Below are positions 18,099-27,728 of a stretch of DNA of 64,000 nucleotides, one piece after another (within the stretch, counting starts at the first letter, position 1; each line of letters starts with the position of its first letter). The notes under the pieces are model-generated. The model did not search any database. It was not told the origin of the DNA and worked only from the letters and a program-made list of their open reading frames with translations. A program made the translations under genes and the position numbers. This DNA comes from Epilithonimonas sp042695135 (GTDB lineage: Bacteria > Bacteroidota > Bacteroidia > Flavobacteriales > Weeksellaceae), in NCBI RefSeq assembly GCF_042695135.1, contig NZ_CP170547.1, positions 2,976,001 to 3,040,000 of the forward strand, read 5' to 3'.

Positions 18099-19142
18099 TT
18101 AAAAAAGTATTGCTTTTTCCAGTTCCAAAAGTTTTTGTTTCCTCCAGATTCCGCCGCCGTAACCAGTGAGAGTCCCATTGGTTCCAATGACTCTGTGACA
18201 AGGGATTATGATTGAAATTTTGTTAAGTCCGTTAGCATTAGCCACCGCTCTCACCGCTTTCGGATTACCAAGAATATCGGCTTGCTGCTGGTAACTTCTG
18301 GTTGTGCCGTAAGGAATCGTTCGCAGGACTTCCCAGACATTTTTCTGAAACTCGGTCCCAACAGGCGAAAGCGGAACGGTAAAATCCAGTCTTTTGCCTT
18401 CAAAATATTCTGTAAGTTCATGTTCTAAAGTTTTGAAATGTGGATTCTCTCCCTGAATAATATTTGCACTGAAATATCTCGAAATTTCGTCCAACTCTCT
18501 GGAAAGTGATTTTCTGTCAGAATATTCTAAAAGACAAATTCCGTTTTCGTTGGCGCAGGCGATCATAGTTCCAAGCGGTGTTTCTATTCTTTTGAGGTCA
18601 ACAATCTTTTCCAGTTTTGAATTCTTTGGTGATGTTCCGATGATCGATTTAAAACTGTCATTGAAACCACTCAGACTTTCGTAACCATTATCCAAAGCGA
18701 CATCCAGAATATTTTCACCTTGCTGAAGTTTCTTAAAAGCTGAATTAATTTTGAACATTCTTTGAAACGCGTGAAATGTCATTCCGTGGTGTTTCAAAAA
18801 CCAACGTTTTACTGTTATTGGTTGTAATCCACGTTCTATCAAATCAGTATCCTTGAATTTAAGTTCCGGATTCTCTGATAATTCAGTCATCAGATTTTGA
18901 ATTTCCAAAGGTGTTTCATCAGGATTTTCCAATGGTTTACAAACTTTGCAGGGACGATAACCTTTCAGAATAGCGTCTTTTGTATTCTCAAAAAACTCCA
19001 CATTTTCTGGTTTTGGTTTTCTGGCAGTACAAGTCGGGCGACAGAAGATTCCCGTAGTTTTCACGCCCATCCAAAACACACCTTCAAATTCCGGATCTTT
19101 TTGGAAAGAAGCCTGATACATCTGTTCGAAACTTGGTTTCAT
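18099..19142 (-). CDS. ada: Ada-type bifunctional DNA alkylation-repair protein/regulator
   Basis: 347 residues from the ATG at 19142 (MKPSFEQMYQ); the longer frame adds 23 odd residues. Three parts are visible. The N-terminal Ada zinc domain has Cys34, Cys38 (FCRPTC), Cys65 and Cys68, the methyl-phosphotriester acceptor site. An AraC-type HTH (about 75-175) follows, with QPITVKRWFLKHHGMTFHAFQR and the second helix set GYESLSGFNDSFK. The C-terminal methyltransferase has IIPCHRVIGTNG, with the O6-methylguanine acceptor Cys at about 315, and the Arg-finger/winged helix RAVANANGLN. Once methylated it should activate its own gene. Confidence 0.95.
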   Translation of the reverse strand: MKPSFEQMYQASFQKDPEFEGVFWMGVKTTGIFCRPTCTARKPKPENVEFFENTKDAILKGYRPCKVCKPLENPDETPLEIQNLMTELSENPELKFKDTDLIERGLQPITVKRWFLKHHGMTFHAFQRMFKINSAFKKLQQGENILDVALDNGYESLSGFNDSFKSIIGTSPKNSKLEKIVDLKRIETPLGTMIACANENGICLLEYSDRKSLSRELDEISRYFSANIIQGENPHFKTLEHELTEYFEGKRLDFTVPLSPVGTEFQKNVWEVLRTIPYGTTRSYQQQADILGNPKAVRAVANANGLNKISIIIPCHRVIGTNGTLTGYGGGIWRKQKLLELEKAILF

Positions 19143-19214
19143 AAAATGATAATTAATGATACAAATGTAATCGTTTGAAAAATTGATAACAACCGAAAAA
19201 TGAACAGGCAATTT

Positions 19215-21098
19215 TTATTCCGGTAGCGATTTCCATTTTCTGATAAATGCAGTGTAAAAATATAAAAACACGAGTGAACAGATCAGAATAAGATAACTTA
19301 AAGATACACCGAAGTCCTCAAAAACCCCTTTACAGCTTTCATAGTCTCCGGACATCTGACTTTTCATTCTGCAATCGAAAGTCTGATATTCATTAATAAT
19401 TCCTAAAATCAGTAGTACAAAAAGCGGAAAAGTAATGATCGTAATTATCATAAAAATCGACGAGAATAACTTTGAAAAACGATTGATTGTGATAAATGGA
19501 ACCAGTAAAATAAAAATTCCGACAGTCAAAATAGTATATAATATGAAGAAATTACTAATATTAAAAATAAAACCCACAGCCACACAAAATAAAGTCACAA
19601 CCAAAATCAACATGCCCGACGAAACGATACTGAACAAAAGCGAACGCAGATTTGTCACTCTGAAACTGAACACAAAAGCCGCCAGAGCAAACGCAATCCA
19701 AATGAAAATATGAACCGTTTCTGTAAAAAAATCATTGCTTTTTACCATATCGATATTTTCCAGAACAAGCTTCAGATCATATGAATAAAAGTAATAATCC
19801 GTCATGTTTTTTTCGAAGTAATCTGCTGGAGAAACCTCCTTATCCACATTTGGATTGAAATCTTTAACATTCACCGTATCTTTTCTTACCTCACCATTTT
19901 CATTGAGATAATTATCTTCAGAAGCTGCTGTTTCTACAATTTCTGTTTGATCATTGTAATATCCGTCAGCAGCTTTATTAGGATCATACTTTTTGCCGTG
20001 TTCCGGACGGTATTTTTTGATAAAATTCTTAACTTCAAATTTATCCGGATGGTTGACAATTGCAGTCCAGCCTTTCACATTCAGATTATTTCTGATTCCG
20101 AATTCATTAGAAATATCCAGAAAATTCTGTAATAACTTTTCTAATTCTTTAGTTTTTTTGCCATCCAGAATCTCAGCCGTTTTTTGATTGATAGATATCT
20201 GCTGTTTTTTATAATCAGCTTCATCCAAAGTTGTTACAATATCTCCGGATCTGTAAGAATCCAAATAAGGATTACTCTTAATATTATAAAAAACTTCCGA
20301 ATAATTATAATAACTCGGTGCTGTCGATTGTATATAAGCCGAAAGATCTTCAACATTTTTCTTAAAATAATATGTTCTGGACTTGCCGTCAATACTATTT
20401 TCAAAATAGGCCAAAGCCGTTTTGTGCTTTCTTTCTTCTTCCGGATAGATGAATTCCCCTTCCTTATTGTGTTCTTTTACTACTTTTTTATAAATATTGA
20501 AATATTGATAAACACTGTCGTGATAGACAAAATATTTTTCATTTTTATCAATTTTATTAATATCAGTTTCACAATAATAATCTGAAAAAGGCTTTGGATA
20601 GTGTCGGTTTTCCAAGGTATATAATTCCAGCTCCTGCGATAAAAAAGGACTCGCAAGATTGATAAGACCGATATTCTTCTCCATCTTTTCATCATCATAT
20701 TTATAATTAATGAAAAGCTTGAAACCCGACATATAAGAGAAATAAAATGTCGTGGAAACAAAAATGATGATGAAATACTGCAGGAATTCAAAGAACAATT
20801 TTCTGCCGGAACTCGGATAAAAACTTTTAAAAGCATTATTTTTCAGCATAAAAACCAGCCATCCGACGATCATCAGAAGAGAAATAATAACGTGAACATA
20901 TACCAGTCCCGATAATAAATAATCATCAACGGCCCTTGTGTGCTGCAAAGTTCCTGGGTTTGCGTGTGAAACAAAGCCTATAAAAAAGAAAATGATATGA
21001 ATTGCCAATCCCAAAAGAAGCATCCAGACGATTCTTGTATTCCAGATGTTGGGATATCTTTCCAATAAATATTGATTGATATGATTGATTTTTTTCAT
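19215..21098 (-). CDS. large membrane protein, presumed permease of an ABC system
   Basis: 627 residues. Three N-terminal membrane helices (about 19-45, 70-90 and 103-128), a long soluble segment of about 330 residues (about 135-465, rich in Lys, Asp and Tyr), then five C-terminal helices ending with LSYLILICSLVFLYFYTAF. I do not recognise the family. The start lies 15 bases after the stop of an ABC ATPase gene on the same strand, so the likeliest role is the membrane component of that transporter. The loop topology suggests an extracytoplasmic domain as in MacB/FtsX-like or ABC-2-like exporters. Confidence 0.65.
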   Translation of the reverse strand: MKKINHINQYLLERYPNIWNTRIVWMLLLGLAIHIIFFFIGFVSHANPGTLQHTRAVDDYLLSGLVYVHVIISLLMIVGWLVFMLKNNAFKSFYPSSGRKLFFEFLQYFIIIFVSTTFYFSYMSGFKLFINYKYDDEKMEKNIGLINLASPFLSQELELYTLENRHYPKPFSDYYCETDINKIDKNEKYFVYHDSVYQYFNIYKKVVKEHNKEGEFIYPEEERKHKTALAYFENSIDGKSRTYYFKKNVEDLSAYIQSTAPSYYNYSEVFYNIKSNPYLDSYRSGDIVTTLDEADYKKQQISINQKTAEILDGKKTKELEKLLQNFLDISNEFGIRNNLNVKGWTAIVNHPDKFEVKNFIKKYRPEHGKKYDPNKAADGYYNDQTEIVETAASEDNYLNENGEVRKDTVNVKDFNPNVDKEVSPADYFEKNMTDYYFYSYDLKLVLENIDMVKSNDFFTETVHIFIWIAFALAAFVFSFRVTNLRSLLFSIVSSGMLILVVTLFCVAVGFIFNISNFFILYTILTVGIFILLVPFITINRFSKLFSSIFMIITIITFPLFVLLILGIINEYQTFDCRMKSQMSGDYESCKGVFEDFGVSLSYLILICSLVFLYFYTAFIRKWKSLPE

Positions 21099-21113
21099 GG
21101 TTCAGAAGTTTGT

Positions 21114-22265
21114 TTACCCAACAAAGAAACGGCGGGTAGAAGTTGAAATATTACGAATGTAAGTCACCGTGATTTTAGCATTTCCCAAGGCAGATAAGAC
21201 ATCAGAAAACTTGGTTTCCGGACTGAAATAAGCTACGAAAATCCCACCATTGAAATTCAGTTTTTTAATATTGAATGGTTGGAAAACATGTAGTAATTCT
21301 TCCCTTGGACTTTCCGTATCGATCTCAACAATAAGATCGGGGAGTTCGGTTTCAGATTTTTGATCGTTGTCCTGATATTTTCCGTTTTTCAGAAAAATCA
21401 CTTTATCCGAAATTTTTTCAACTTCATACAATTGCTGAGAACTGAGAATCAGCGCAATCGGATTATTGACAGAATTTGAAATCGCTTTCAGATCTTCCAA
21501 AATTACCTGCTGCGCCAGAACATCCAGATTTGCCAGAGGCTCGTCCAGCAAAAGAATCTCGGGTTGTCTGAGAAGTGTTCTTGCAAGTTCGAACCGCATT
21601 TTGTAGCCGGAAGACAACTCATTCCATTTCAGATGTTTGTAATTCCAAAGTCCAAGACGTGCGATCATCATCAGCGTTCTGGTTTCATTTTCTTCGGAAT
21701 TGATGCCATAGCTGGAAAGGACAAATTTGAGGTTATCTTTCAGACTTCCGTACCATCTTTCTGTTCTTTGCGGGATGTAAACTAGTTTTGTACGAAGATC
21801 GTATTCGTCTTTTGGGTTTTCATCAAACTGATATTTCAGTTGTCCCTTATTATGAGATATTTCTTTTGCCAAAATTCTCAGCAATGTTGTTTTCCCATTT
21901 CCATTCTCGCCAACCAAACCATAAACCTGACCTTTTTTGATTTCCAGAGAAACCGGACCAAGTGAAAAACGATTGCTGCCGTACGATTTATGTATGTTAT
22001 CTGCCTGTAAGACCGAAACGTCTGTCGGATACTCTTTTACATTGATTTTCTCGATTTCTGCCAGAAAAAGTTTTGATTTTTCTATTAATCCTTCCGAGTT
22101 TTCCGGATTATTTTCTTTCCAGTCTGTTAGTTCGACTGCTGTTTTGTAGAGCTCCATATTTTGAGTATCCATCGCACAATCCAGAAGCTTACGGAAACCA
22201 AGGAAGATATCCCTATTATCAAAAAAGCGAAAGACTTCTTCCACTCTTTGCTGATGTTTTGTCAT
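21114..22265 (-). CDS. ABC transporter ATP-binding protein with helical N-terminal extension
   Basis: 383 residues. Residues 1-85 are a charged helical extension not typical of ABC ATPases. The nucleotide-binding domain then runs to about 300: Walker A GENGNGKTTLL, Q-loop IPQRTERWYGS, signature LSSGYKMRFELAR (a variant of LSGGQ with Ser in place of the first Gly and Tyr in place of Gln), Walker B ILLLDEPLANLD, and SSQQL where an H-loop His would normally be. The C-terminal 80 residues (PDLIVEIDTES...) form an extra domain. It pairs with the 627-residue membrane protein just downstream; export is more likely than import because no binding protein is present. Confidence 0.88.
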   Translation of the reverse strand: MTKHQQRVEEVFRFFDNRDIFLGFRKLLDCAMDTQNMELYKTAVELTDWKENNPENSEGLIEKSKLFLAEIEKINVKEYPTDVSVLQADNIHKSYGSNRFSLGPVSLEIKKGQVYGLVGENGNGKTTLLRILAKEISHNKGQLKYQFDENPKDEYDLRTKLVYIPQRTERWYGSLKDNLKFVLSSYGINSEENETRTLMMIARLGLWNYKHLKWNELSSGYKMRFELARTLLRQPEILLLDEPLANLDVLAQQVILEDLKAISNSVNNPIALILSSQQLYEVEKISDKVIFLKNGKYQDNDQKSETELPDLIVEIDTESPREELLHVFQPFNIKKLNFNGGIFVAYFSPETKFSDVLSALGNAKITVTYIRNISTSTRRFFVG

Positions 22266-22346
22266 AGTTATTTAGTTTTATCCCTTAAAGATAACAAAAT
22301 AACATCACGGTTTATTATTTATGATTTGTATAAAATAATTTTATAT

Positions 22347-22907
22347 CTACTCAATTTTACTTATTTCCAAAATATTTTCTGCCTGTCTGATGTGTCTCAA
22401 ATTATGATAAATTACAAACCTGAAAGTATCGCCTAATTTCAACCTGATGAGTTTCGAAATACTGATACTGGTTTTCGTTTTTTCTAAATTAACCACTTTT
22501 GATTTTTCTAAAAGTTCAAGTGTATCATTTTGCTGTCTGATGAATTCTTCGATTACAGACTTGTTCAGTTGCTGATGAATTGGATTCGTTGTTTTTAGTG
22601 TTTTCATTTTGTTCAGCTTTGCTTTCGGGAGCATCATATTCGCAAAATAATTTCCTAAAATTCCACTTTTAAAATCTGATTTACTTTCCCGGAATTTACT
22701 CTTTTCAATTCGGTTTTCTATTTCCGGAAGATAAAATTTACCATAGATATTGAGATGTTCCAGACATTCCAAAACGCTCCAGCTTTCTTCGGATTTTCTG
22801 AAATTAAGATTTTTATGATTTTGATTGAGTAATGATTCTCCAAACCGAAGATTATTTCCCGTGATCGTTCGCAGTTCTTGAAGTAATTGATTTGTCTGGA
22901 TTTTCAT
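22347..22907 (-). CDS. DinB-family putative metal-dependent protein
   Basis: 186 residues. Four-helix DinB/YfiT fold with SWSVLECLEHLNIYGKFYLPEIE (first metal-binding His region) and FRFVIYHNLRHIRQAENI (the second His-x3-His pair, H..RH). Members of the superfamily bind a metal and include bacillithiol and mycothiol S-transferases, but the substrate cannot be read. Placed between the ABC system and a Crp-like regulator on the same strand. Confidence 0.82.
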   Translation of the reverse strand: MKIQTNQLLQELRTITGNNLRFGESLLNQNHKNLNFRKSEESWSVLECLEHLNIYGKFYLPEIENRIEKSKFRESKSDFKSGILGNYFANMMLPKAKLNKMKTLKTTNPIHQQLNKSVIEEFIRQQNDTLELLEKSKVVNLEKTKTSISISKLIRLKLGDTFRFVIYHNLRHIRQAENILEISKIE

Positions 22908-22961
22908 CGCTAAATTTTTTACAAAAATCTGAAATCTGACTGTAAAAAAGGTTGACTGAAC

Positions 22962-23480
22962 TCAAGATTTTTTGAGTCTCGAAAGTGTTTCGGGGCTCAT
23001 ACGGAGATAATTGGCAATATATTTATTCGGAATTTCCTGGAATAACTGCGGACTTCGCTTCAAAACCCTTTCGTACCGGATTTTCGGAGAGTTGTACAGA
23101 AGATCCTTCTCTCGTTCAATCTGTTGTAAAACCAAATCTTCTAAAATTGAATTCCAGAGTTTCAGATTCTCGATGCTGGAATTGATAAATTTATAAAAAT
23201 CTTGTTTGGAAGCTGCTTTTACAATAGAAGATTTGATAGCCTGAATATAAAATTCTGAAGGTTGATCAGACAAAAAAGAATCTATAGAAACAATAATATT
23301 TCCTTTGTATCCGAAGCGGATGATGCGTTCTTCGCTGTCATCATCAATAAAAATCCGTACGCTGCCTTCTTCGATAAAATAAACGTTTGTATCTGTACTT
23401 CCTGAGAATTTCAGAAATTGATTTCGTCTCAGTTTTTTCGTTTCCCAATAGAGTTCTTTTTGGAGTAATTCCAATATCAT
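22962..23480 (-). CDS. Crp/Fnr-family transcriptional regulator
   Basis: 172 residues. N-terminal cyclic-nucleotide-binding-like beta-barrel (about 5-110) with VYFIEEGSVRIF and IVSIDSFLSDQPS; a dimerisation helix; and a short C-terminal HTH region ending IPNKYIANYLRMSPETLSRLKKS, the usual end of Bacteroidota Crp-like regulators. Many such proteins do not bind cAMP; the effector is unknown. The DinB gene follows after 55 bases and could be its target or operon partner. Confidence 0.88.
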   Translation of the reverse strand: MILELLQKELYWETKKLRRNQFLKFSGSTDTNVYFIEEGSVRIFIDDDSEERIIRFGYKGNIIVSIDSFLSDQPSEFYIQAIKSSIVKAASKQDFYKFINSSIENLKLWNSILEDLVLQQIEREKDLLYNSPKIRYERVLKRSPQLFQEIPNKYIANYLRMSPETLSRLKKS

Positions 23481-23531
23481 AAATATTCTGGAAATTTAAT
23501 TTGACTAGAAGGTTATTTCTTTTATTAAAGA

Positions 23532-23837
23532 TTATTTCACACTTTTCACTCTGATCATGCCTTTGTTTTCGTGGAACATCATACACATGATTTTACCATC
23601 TCTTTCCGGGCAATTTTTTGTATCATCGTACACTACAGAAACTTTTTCACCGTCTTTTTTCGCTTCTAAAATCTCAGAATTACAAACCAGGTAATCTTCG
23701 TTTTCTGCAACTCGAACATAAGTTCCCGTGCAATCTCTCACAATGGTTCCTGTTTGTAATCTGTCGTGAACGGATTTGCAGGATAAAAATGATAATGAGA
23801 AAATGGTTAGAAGTAAAATGTTTGTTGTTTTAATCAT
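23532..23837 (-). CDS. small lipoprotein, hypothetical
   Basis: 101 residues from the ATG at 23837, which starts the signal peptide MIKTTNILLLTIFSLSFLSC; the Cys is the likely lipidation site. An ATG 13 codons upstream (23876) would put a charged leader before the signal peptide, so I prefer the shorter form. The mature part has a beta-rich core with TGTIVRDCTGTYVRV and Cys pairs. No family recognised. Confidence 0.7.
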   Translation of the reverse strand: MIKTTNILLLTIFSLSFLSCKSVHDRLQTGTIVRDCTGTYVRVAENEDYLVCNSEILEAKKDGEKVSVVYDDTKNCPERDGKIMCMMFHENKGMIRVKSVK

Positions 23838-23949
23838 TTTTAGTTTATTTTGGAATTTGTGAATCTTTGATTTCATAATTTTTATTTAAAATCAAAAATA
23901 CAAATTTTAAAATTTTAATTAGTTCCGTTTTCAGAAGTATAGATTTTCT

Positions 23950-23957
23950 TAACTTTG
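23950..23957 (+). promoter_or_regulatory. -7 element of the toxin-antitoxin operon
   Basis: TAACTTTG matches TAnnTTTG and lies 12 bases before the antitoxin ATG. The upstream in-frame TTG at 23955 falls inside this element and is therefore not the start. Confidence 0.5.
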
Positions 23958-23969
23958 ATAAAAATAACA

Positions 23970-24212
23970 ATGATGGATATTTCTAATCAACTTTTACATC
24001 AGGAAATCACAGACAAATTAAAAACTGCACCAAAAGAAGTTTTGGAAGTAGTTTTGTCTTATCTGAACGGTATTTCAAATAAAAATATCTCTCAATTTGA
24101 ACTTTCCGAGGAGCAAAAAGAAAGTTTGCTAAATATCAGGAATCGAAGTTATTCGGAACATACTGACGTTGACATTTTCATCAATGAAATGAGTGAAAAA
24201 TATGGCATTTAA
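23970..24212 (+). CDS. antitoxin of a RelE/ParE-type toxin-antitoxin pair
   Basis: 80 residues from the first of two adjacent ATGs. The N-terminal half is a helical segment (LKTAPKEVLEVVLSYLNG) and the C-terminal half a flexible acidic tail (SEEQKESLLNIRNRSYSEHTDVDIF), as expected for an antitoxin that wraps its toxin. It overlaps the toxin gene by 11 bases. It probably represses its own promoter together with the toxin; no clear operator palindrome was seen. Confidence 0.75.
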   Translation: MMDISNQLLHQEITDKLKTAPKEVLEVVLSYLNGISNKNISQFELSEEQKESLLNIRNRSYSEHTDVDIFINEMSEKYGI

Positions 24213-24495
24213 AGTCATAATTTCTGATGAAGCTAAAACTGATTTAGAATATTCTTACTTATATTATCGGGAAAATGCGAACAAAAAAGTTGCCGATAAT
24301 TTCATTAAAGATTTTAGTAAAATAGGGAAAATAATTTCTGAAAATCCATATTTCAAAATCTGGTTTGAAGATTTCCGAGCCGTTCCTTTGAAAAAATATC
24401 CTTTCTTAATATTCTTCTCAGTTGATGAAAAAGAAAATATTATTGTGGTAGCCAGAGTTTTCCACACCTCTCAAAACCCTGAAAAATATCCATAA
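24202..24495 (+). CDS. RelE/ParE-family toxin
   Basis: 97 residues from the ATG at 24202 (a GTG three codons earlier also exists). The text FKVIISDEAKTDLEYSYLYY...NFIKDFSKIGKIISENP...FRAVPLKKYPFLIFFSVDE...VVARVFHTSQNP is characteristic of the ParE/RelE fold (plasmid stabilisation protein). ParE members poison gyrase and RelE members cleave mRNA on the ribosome; which activity applies here is not readable. A terminator follows at once. Confidence 0.85.
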   Translation: MAFKVIISDEAKTDLEYSYLYYRENANKKVADNFIKDFSKIGKIISENPYFKIWFEDFRAVPLKKYPFLIFFSVDEKENIIVVARVFHTSQNPEKYP

Positions 24496-24524
24496 AAAAA
24501 GCGAAAGATTTCTTTCGCTTTTTA
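24496..24524. terminator. bidirectional terminator between the toxin gene and carB
   Basis: AAAAAGCGAAAGA and TCTTTCGCTTTTT form a near-perfect stem with a two-base loop. A-run and T-run on the two sides let it serve both convergent genes. Confidence 0.85.
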
Positions 24525-24544
24525 GTTTTTATAAAATTTAGAAA

Positions 24545-27500
24545 TTACATTACTTCCATCTTAAAAGTCATACTCTCAATCACTTTCAAGATCGCTTCAA
24601 CCGTATCCATTGATGTCAAACAAGGAACCCCGTTTTCCACAGACATTCTTCTGATTTGAAAACCGTCTCTCTCGGCTTGTTTTCCTTTAGTTGTCGTGTT
24701 TACAACGTACTGGACTTTTCCTTTTTGAATCAAATCGATAAGGTTTACACTTTCCTCTCCGATTTTGTAACCTATTTTTGTAGGAATCCCTTTCTCTTCA
24801 AAATACTTCGCTGTTCCTTCTGTCGCCCAAATTCTGAAACCTATTGTATGGAATCTTCTTGCAATCTCAGCAGCTTCTTCTTTGTCCTGATCAGCAACGG
24901 TGAATAAGATTGAACCGTGCGTCGGAACTTTTCTACCGGCGCCGATCAAACCTTTGTACAAAGCCTTTTCGAAGGTTGAATCTTTCCCCATTACTTCGCC
25001 CGTCGATTTCATTTCCGGTCCTAACTGGATATCTACTTTCGTCAGCTTGCTGAAAGAGAAAACCGGAACTTTTACGAATATGCCTTCTTTGTTCGGAATC
25101 AATCCGGAAGTGTAACCTAGGTCTTTCAATTTTGCTCCAAGAATTGCTTTCGTGGCAAGATTTGCCATTGGAACATCAGTGATTTTGGATAAGAAAGGAA
25201 CCGTTCTGGACGAACGTGGATTCACTTCAATTACAAAAACTTCGCCTTTGGAAATCACATATTGAATATTCATCAATCCAATGACATTCAAGCCTCTTGC
25301 TAATCTTTGCGTATAATCTTCTAATGTTTTGATTTGAGTTTCCGTCAAATGTTGTGGCGGATAAACCGCAATCGAATCTCCGGAATGGACACCTGCTCTT
25401 TCGATATGCTCCATAATTCCGGGAATGACAACCGTCTCGCCATCACAAATTGCATCTACTTCTACTTCCTGTCCAGTCAAATATCGGTCAATCAAAACCG
25501 GCTGGTCCGGACTTGCTTCCACCGCATTTTCCATATAATGAGCGAGCTCTTTTTCCGTATAAACGATTTCCATCGCACGTCCGCCCAAAACATAACTTGG
25601 ACGAACCAAAACCGGATAACCAATTTCGTTGGCAATCACAATCGCTTCTTCTTTTGAAGTCGATGTTTTTCCTAAAGGTTGTGGAATCCCCAATTCCTGA
25701 AGTGCTTTTTCGAATTTATCTCTGTTCTCAGCTCTGTCCAAATCTTCGAGTGAAGTTCCTAAAATCTGAACGCCGTGTGCTGCTAATTTATCCGCTAAAT
25801 TGATGGCTGTTTGTCCTCCAAACTGAACCACAACACCTTTTGGTTTTTCGAGTTCGATGATGTTCATCACGTCTTCTTCCGCCAAAGGTTCGAAGTATAA
25901 TTTGTCAGCAATCGAGAAGTCTGTAGAAACCGTTTCAGGATTATTATTAATGATAATCGCCTCGTAACCCATCTGTTGGATTGCCCAAACCGAATGAACC
26001 GTGGCATAATCGAACTCGACACCTTGCCCGATTCTGATTGGACCAGAACCTAAAACGATGATTTTTTCTTTATCAGAAACCACACTTTCATTCTCTTCCT
26101 CATAAGTTCCGTAGAAATAAGGTGTTTCAGATTCAAATTCAGCAGCACAAGTATCAACCATTTTGTAAACCGGCATTACTTCGTTTTCTTTTCTGAAATT
26201 GAAAACTTCACGTTGCGTTGTTTCCCAAAGATGAGCAATATTAAGATCTGCAAAACCTAATTTCTTAGCCTCGATAATCGTTTCTTTATCGAATTTGTTA
26301 TCTGCAATTGTCTTTTCGAAATCAATTAATTTCTTAATTTTCCAGATGAAGAATTTATCGATTTTGCTCCATTCAACAATCTGTTCCCAATCGTAACCTC
26401 TTCTCAAAGCATCACCGATGATGAACAATCTTTCGTCATCGCAAACCCGGATTCTTCTTTCGATTTCCTCGTCTGTAAGTGCTAAAGCTTGTTTTGTTTT
26501 TAATCCCAAATGACGAAGTCCGGTTTCCAAAGAACGGATGGCTTTGTGCAAAGACTCTTCGAAATTTCTTCCGATGGCCATTACTTCGCCTGTCGCTTTC
26601 ATCTGAGTAGAAAGTCTTCTGTCCGCCGTTTCAAACTTATCGAAAGGAAATCTTGGAAACTTGGTCACCACATAATCCAAAGCTGGCTCGAAACAAGCGT
26701 AAGACGTTCCGGTTACAGGATTTTTAATTTCGTCGAGTGTCAATCCAACGGCAATTTTAGCTGCAATTTTCGCAATCGGATAACCAGTTGCTTTACTTGC
26801 CAAAGCCGATGAACGCGAAACTCTCGGATTTACTTCAATAATATAATAATCGAAAGAATGTGGATCGAGAGCGAGCTGAACGTTGCAACCACCTTCGATT
26901 CCCAAAGCACGGATGATTTTGAGTGATGCATTTCTCAGCATCTGATATTCTCTGTCAGAAAGTGTCTGCGAAGGCGCAACCACGATGGAATCTCCCGTGT
27001 GAACACCAACCGGGTCGATGTTTTCCATATTACAAACCACGATCGCGTTGTCGTTTTTGTCACGCATCACTTCATATTCTATCTCTTTGAAACCTGCGAT
27101 AGATTTCTCAATCAGACATTGCGTTACGGGAGAATATTTTAATCCCAATTCGGCAATTTCACGAAGTTCAGGTTCTGTGGCAGCAATTCCACCGCCTGTT
27201 CCACCCATTGTAAAGGCTGGACGAACAATCACCGGATAACCGATTCTGTCAGCAAAAGCTACGGCTCCATCAACAGTTGTTACGATGTCTGAATCTGGAA
27301 CCGGCTCATTCAATTCGTGCATCAACTCACGGAAAAGGTCTCTGTCTTCGGCTTGGTTGATAGCGTCCAATTTAGTTCCTAAAACTTCAACTTTACATTC
27401 CTCCAGGATTCCGGATTTCTGTAATTCCACGGCCATATTAAGTCCGGTTTGTCCACCTAAAGTCGGCAGCAAAGCATCCGGACGTTCTTTTCTGATAATT

Positions 27501-27727
27501 CTGGAAACGAATTCCAGAGAAATCGGTTCGATATAAACTTTGTCGGCAATTTCTTTATCCGTCATTATCGTCGCCGGATTGGAATTGATCAGAATCACGC
27601 TGTAACCTTCCTCTCTTAAGGAAAGGCAAGCCTGTGTTCCCGAATAATCAAATTCCGCAGCCTGGCCAATGATGATTGGACCTGAGCCGATTACTAAAAT
27701 TGTTTTTATGTCTGTTCGCTTTGCCAT
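24545..27727 (-). CDS. carB: carbamoyl-phosphate synthase large subunit
   Basis: 1060 residues, full family length. Two homologous ATP-grasp halves: the first (about 1-400) with LVIGSGPIIIGQAAEFDYSG and IVRPAFTMGGTGGGIA, the second (about 550-930) with VLGSGPIRIGQGVEFDYATV and LVRPSYVLGGRAME. A central oligomerisation domain and a C-terminal MGS-like regulatory domain (about 935-1060, KVPTHGSILFTVADQDKEEA) complete it. It makes carbamoyl phosphate from bicarbonate, two ATP and ammonia channelled from CarA. One base separates it from carA. The product feeds both PyrB and ArgF' in this window. Confidence 0.98.
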   Translation of the reverse strand: MAKRTDIKTILVIGSGPIIIGQAAEFDYSGTQACLSLREEGYSVILINSNPATIMTDKEIADKVYIEPISLEFVSRIIRKERPDALLPTLGGQTGLNMAVELQKSGILEECKVEVLGTKLDAINQAEDRDLFRELMHELNEPVPDSDIVTTVDGAVAFADRIGYPVIVRPAFTMGGTGGGIAATEPELREIAELGLKYSPVTQCLIEKSIAGFKEIEYEVMRDKNDNAIVVCNMENIDPVGVHTGDSIVVAPSQTLSDREYQMLRNASLKIIRALGIEGGCNVQLALDPHSFDYYIIEVNPRVSRSSALASKATGYPIAKIAAKIAVGLTLDEIKNPVTGTSYACFEPALDYVVTKFPRFPFDKFETADRRLSTQMKATGEVMAIGRNFEESLHKAIRSLETGLRHLGLKTKQALALTDEEIERRIRVCDDERLFIIGDALRRGYDWEQIVEWSKIDKFFIWKIKKLIDFEKTIADNKFDKETIIEAKKLGFADLNIAHLWETTQREVFNFRKENEVMPVYKMVDTCAAEFESETPYFYGTYEEENESVVSDKEKIIVLGSGPIRIGQGVEFDYATVHSVWAIQQMGYEAIIINNNPETVSTDFSIADKLYFEPLAEEDVMNIIELEKPKGVVVQFGGQTAINLADKLAAHGVQILGTSLEDLDRAENRDKFEKALQELGIPQPLGKTSTSKEEAIVIANEIGYPVLVRPSYVLGGRAMEIVYTEKELAHYMENAVEASPDQPVLIDRYLTGQEVEVDAICDGETVVIPGIMEHIERAGVHSGDSIAVYPPQHLTETQIKTLEDYTQRLARGLNVIGLMNIQYVISKGEVFVIEVNPRSSRTVPFLSKITDVPMANLATKAILGAKLKDLGYTSGLIPNKEGIFVKVPVFSFSKLTKVDIQLGPEMKSTGEVMGKDSTFEKALYKGLIGAGRKVPTHGSILFTVADQDKEEAAEIARRFHTIGFRIWATEGTAKYFEEKGIPTKIGYKIGEESVNLIDLIQKGKVQYVVNTTTKGKQAERDGFQIRRMSVENGVPCLTSMDTVEAILKVIESMTFKMEVM

Positions 27728-27728
27728 T

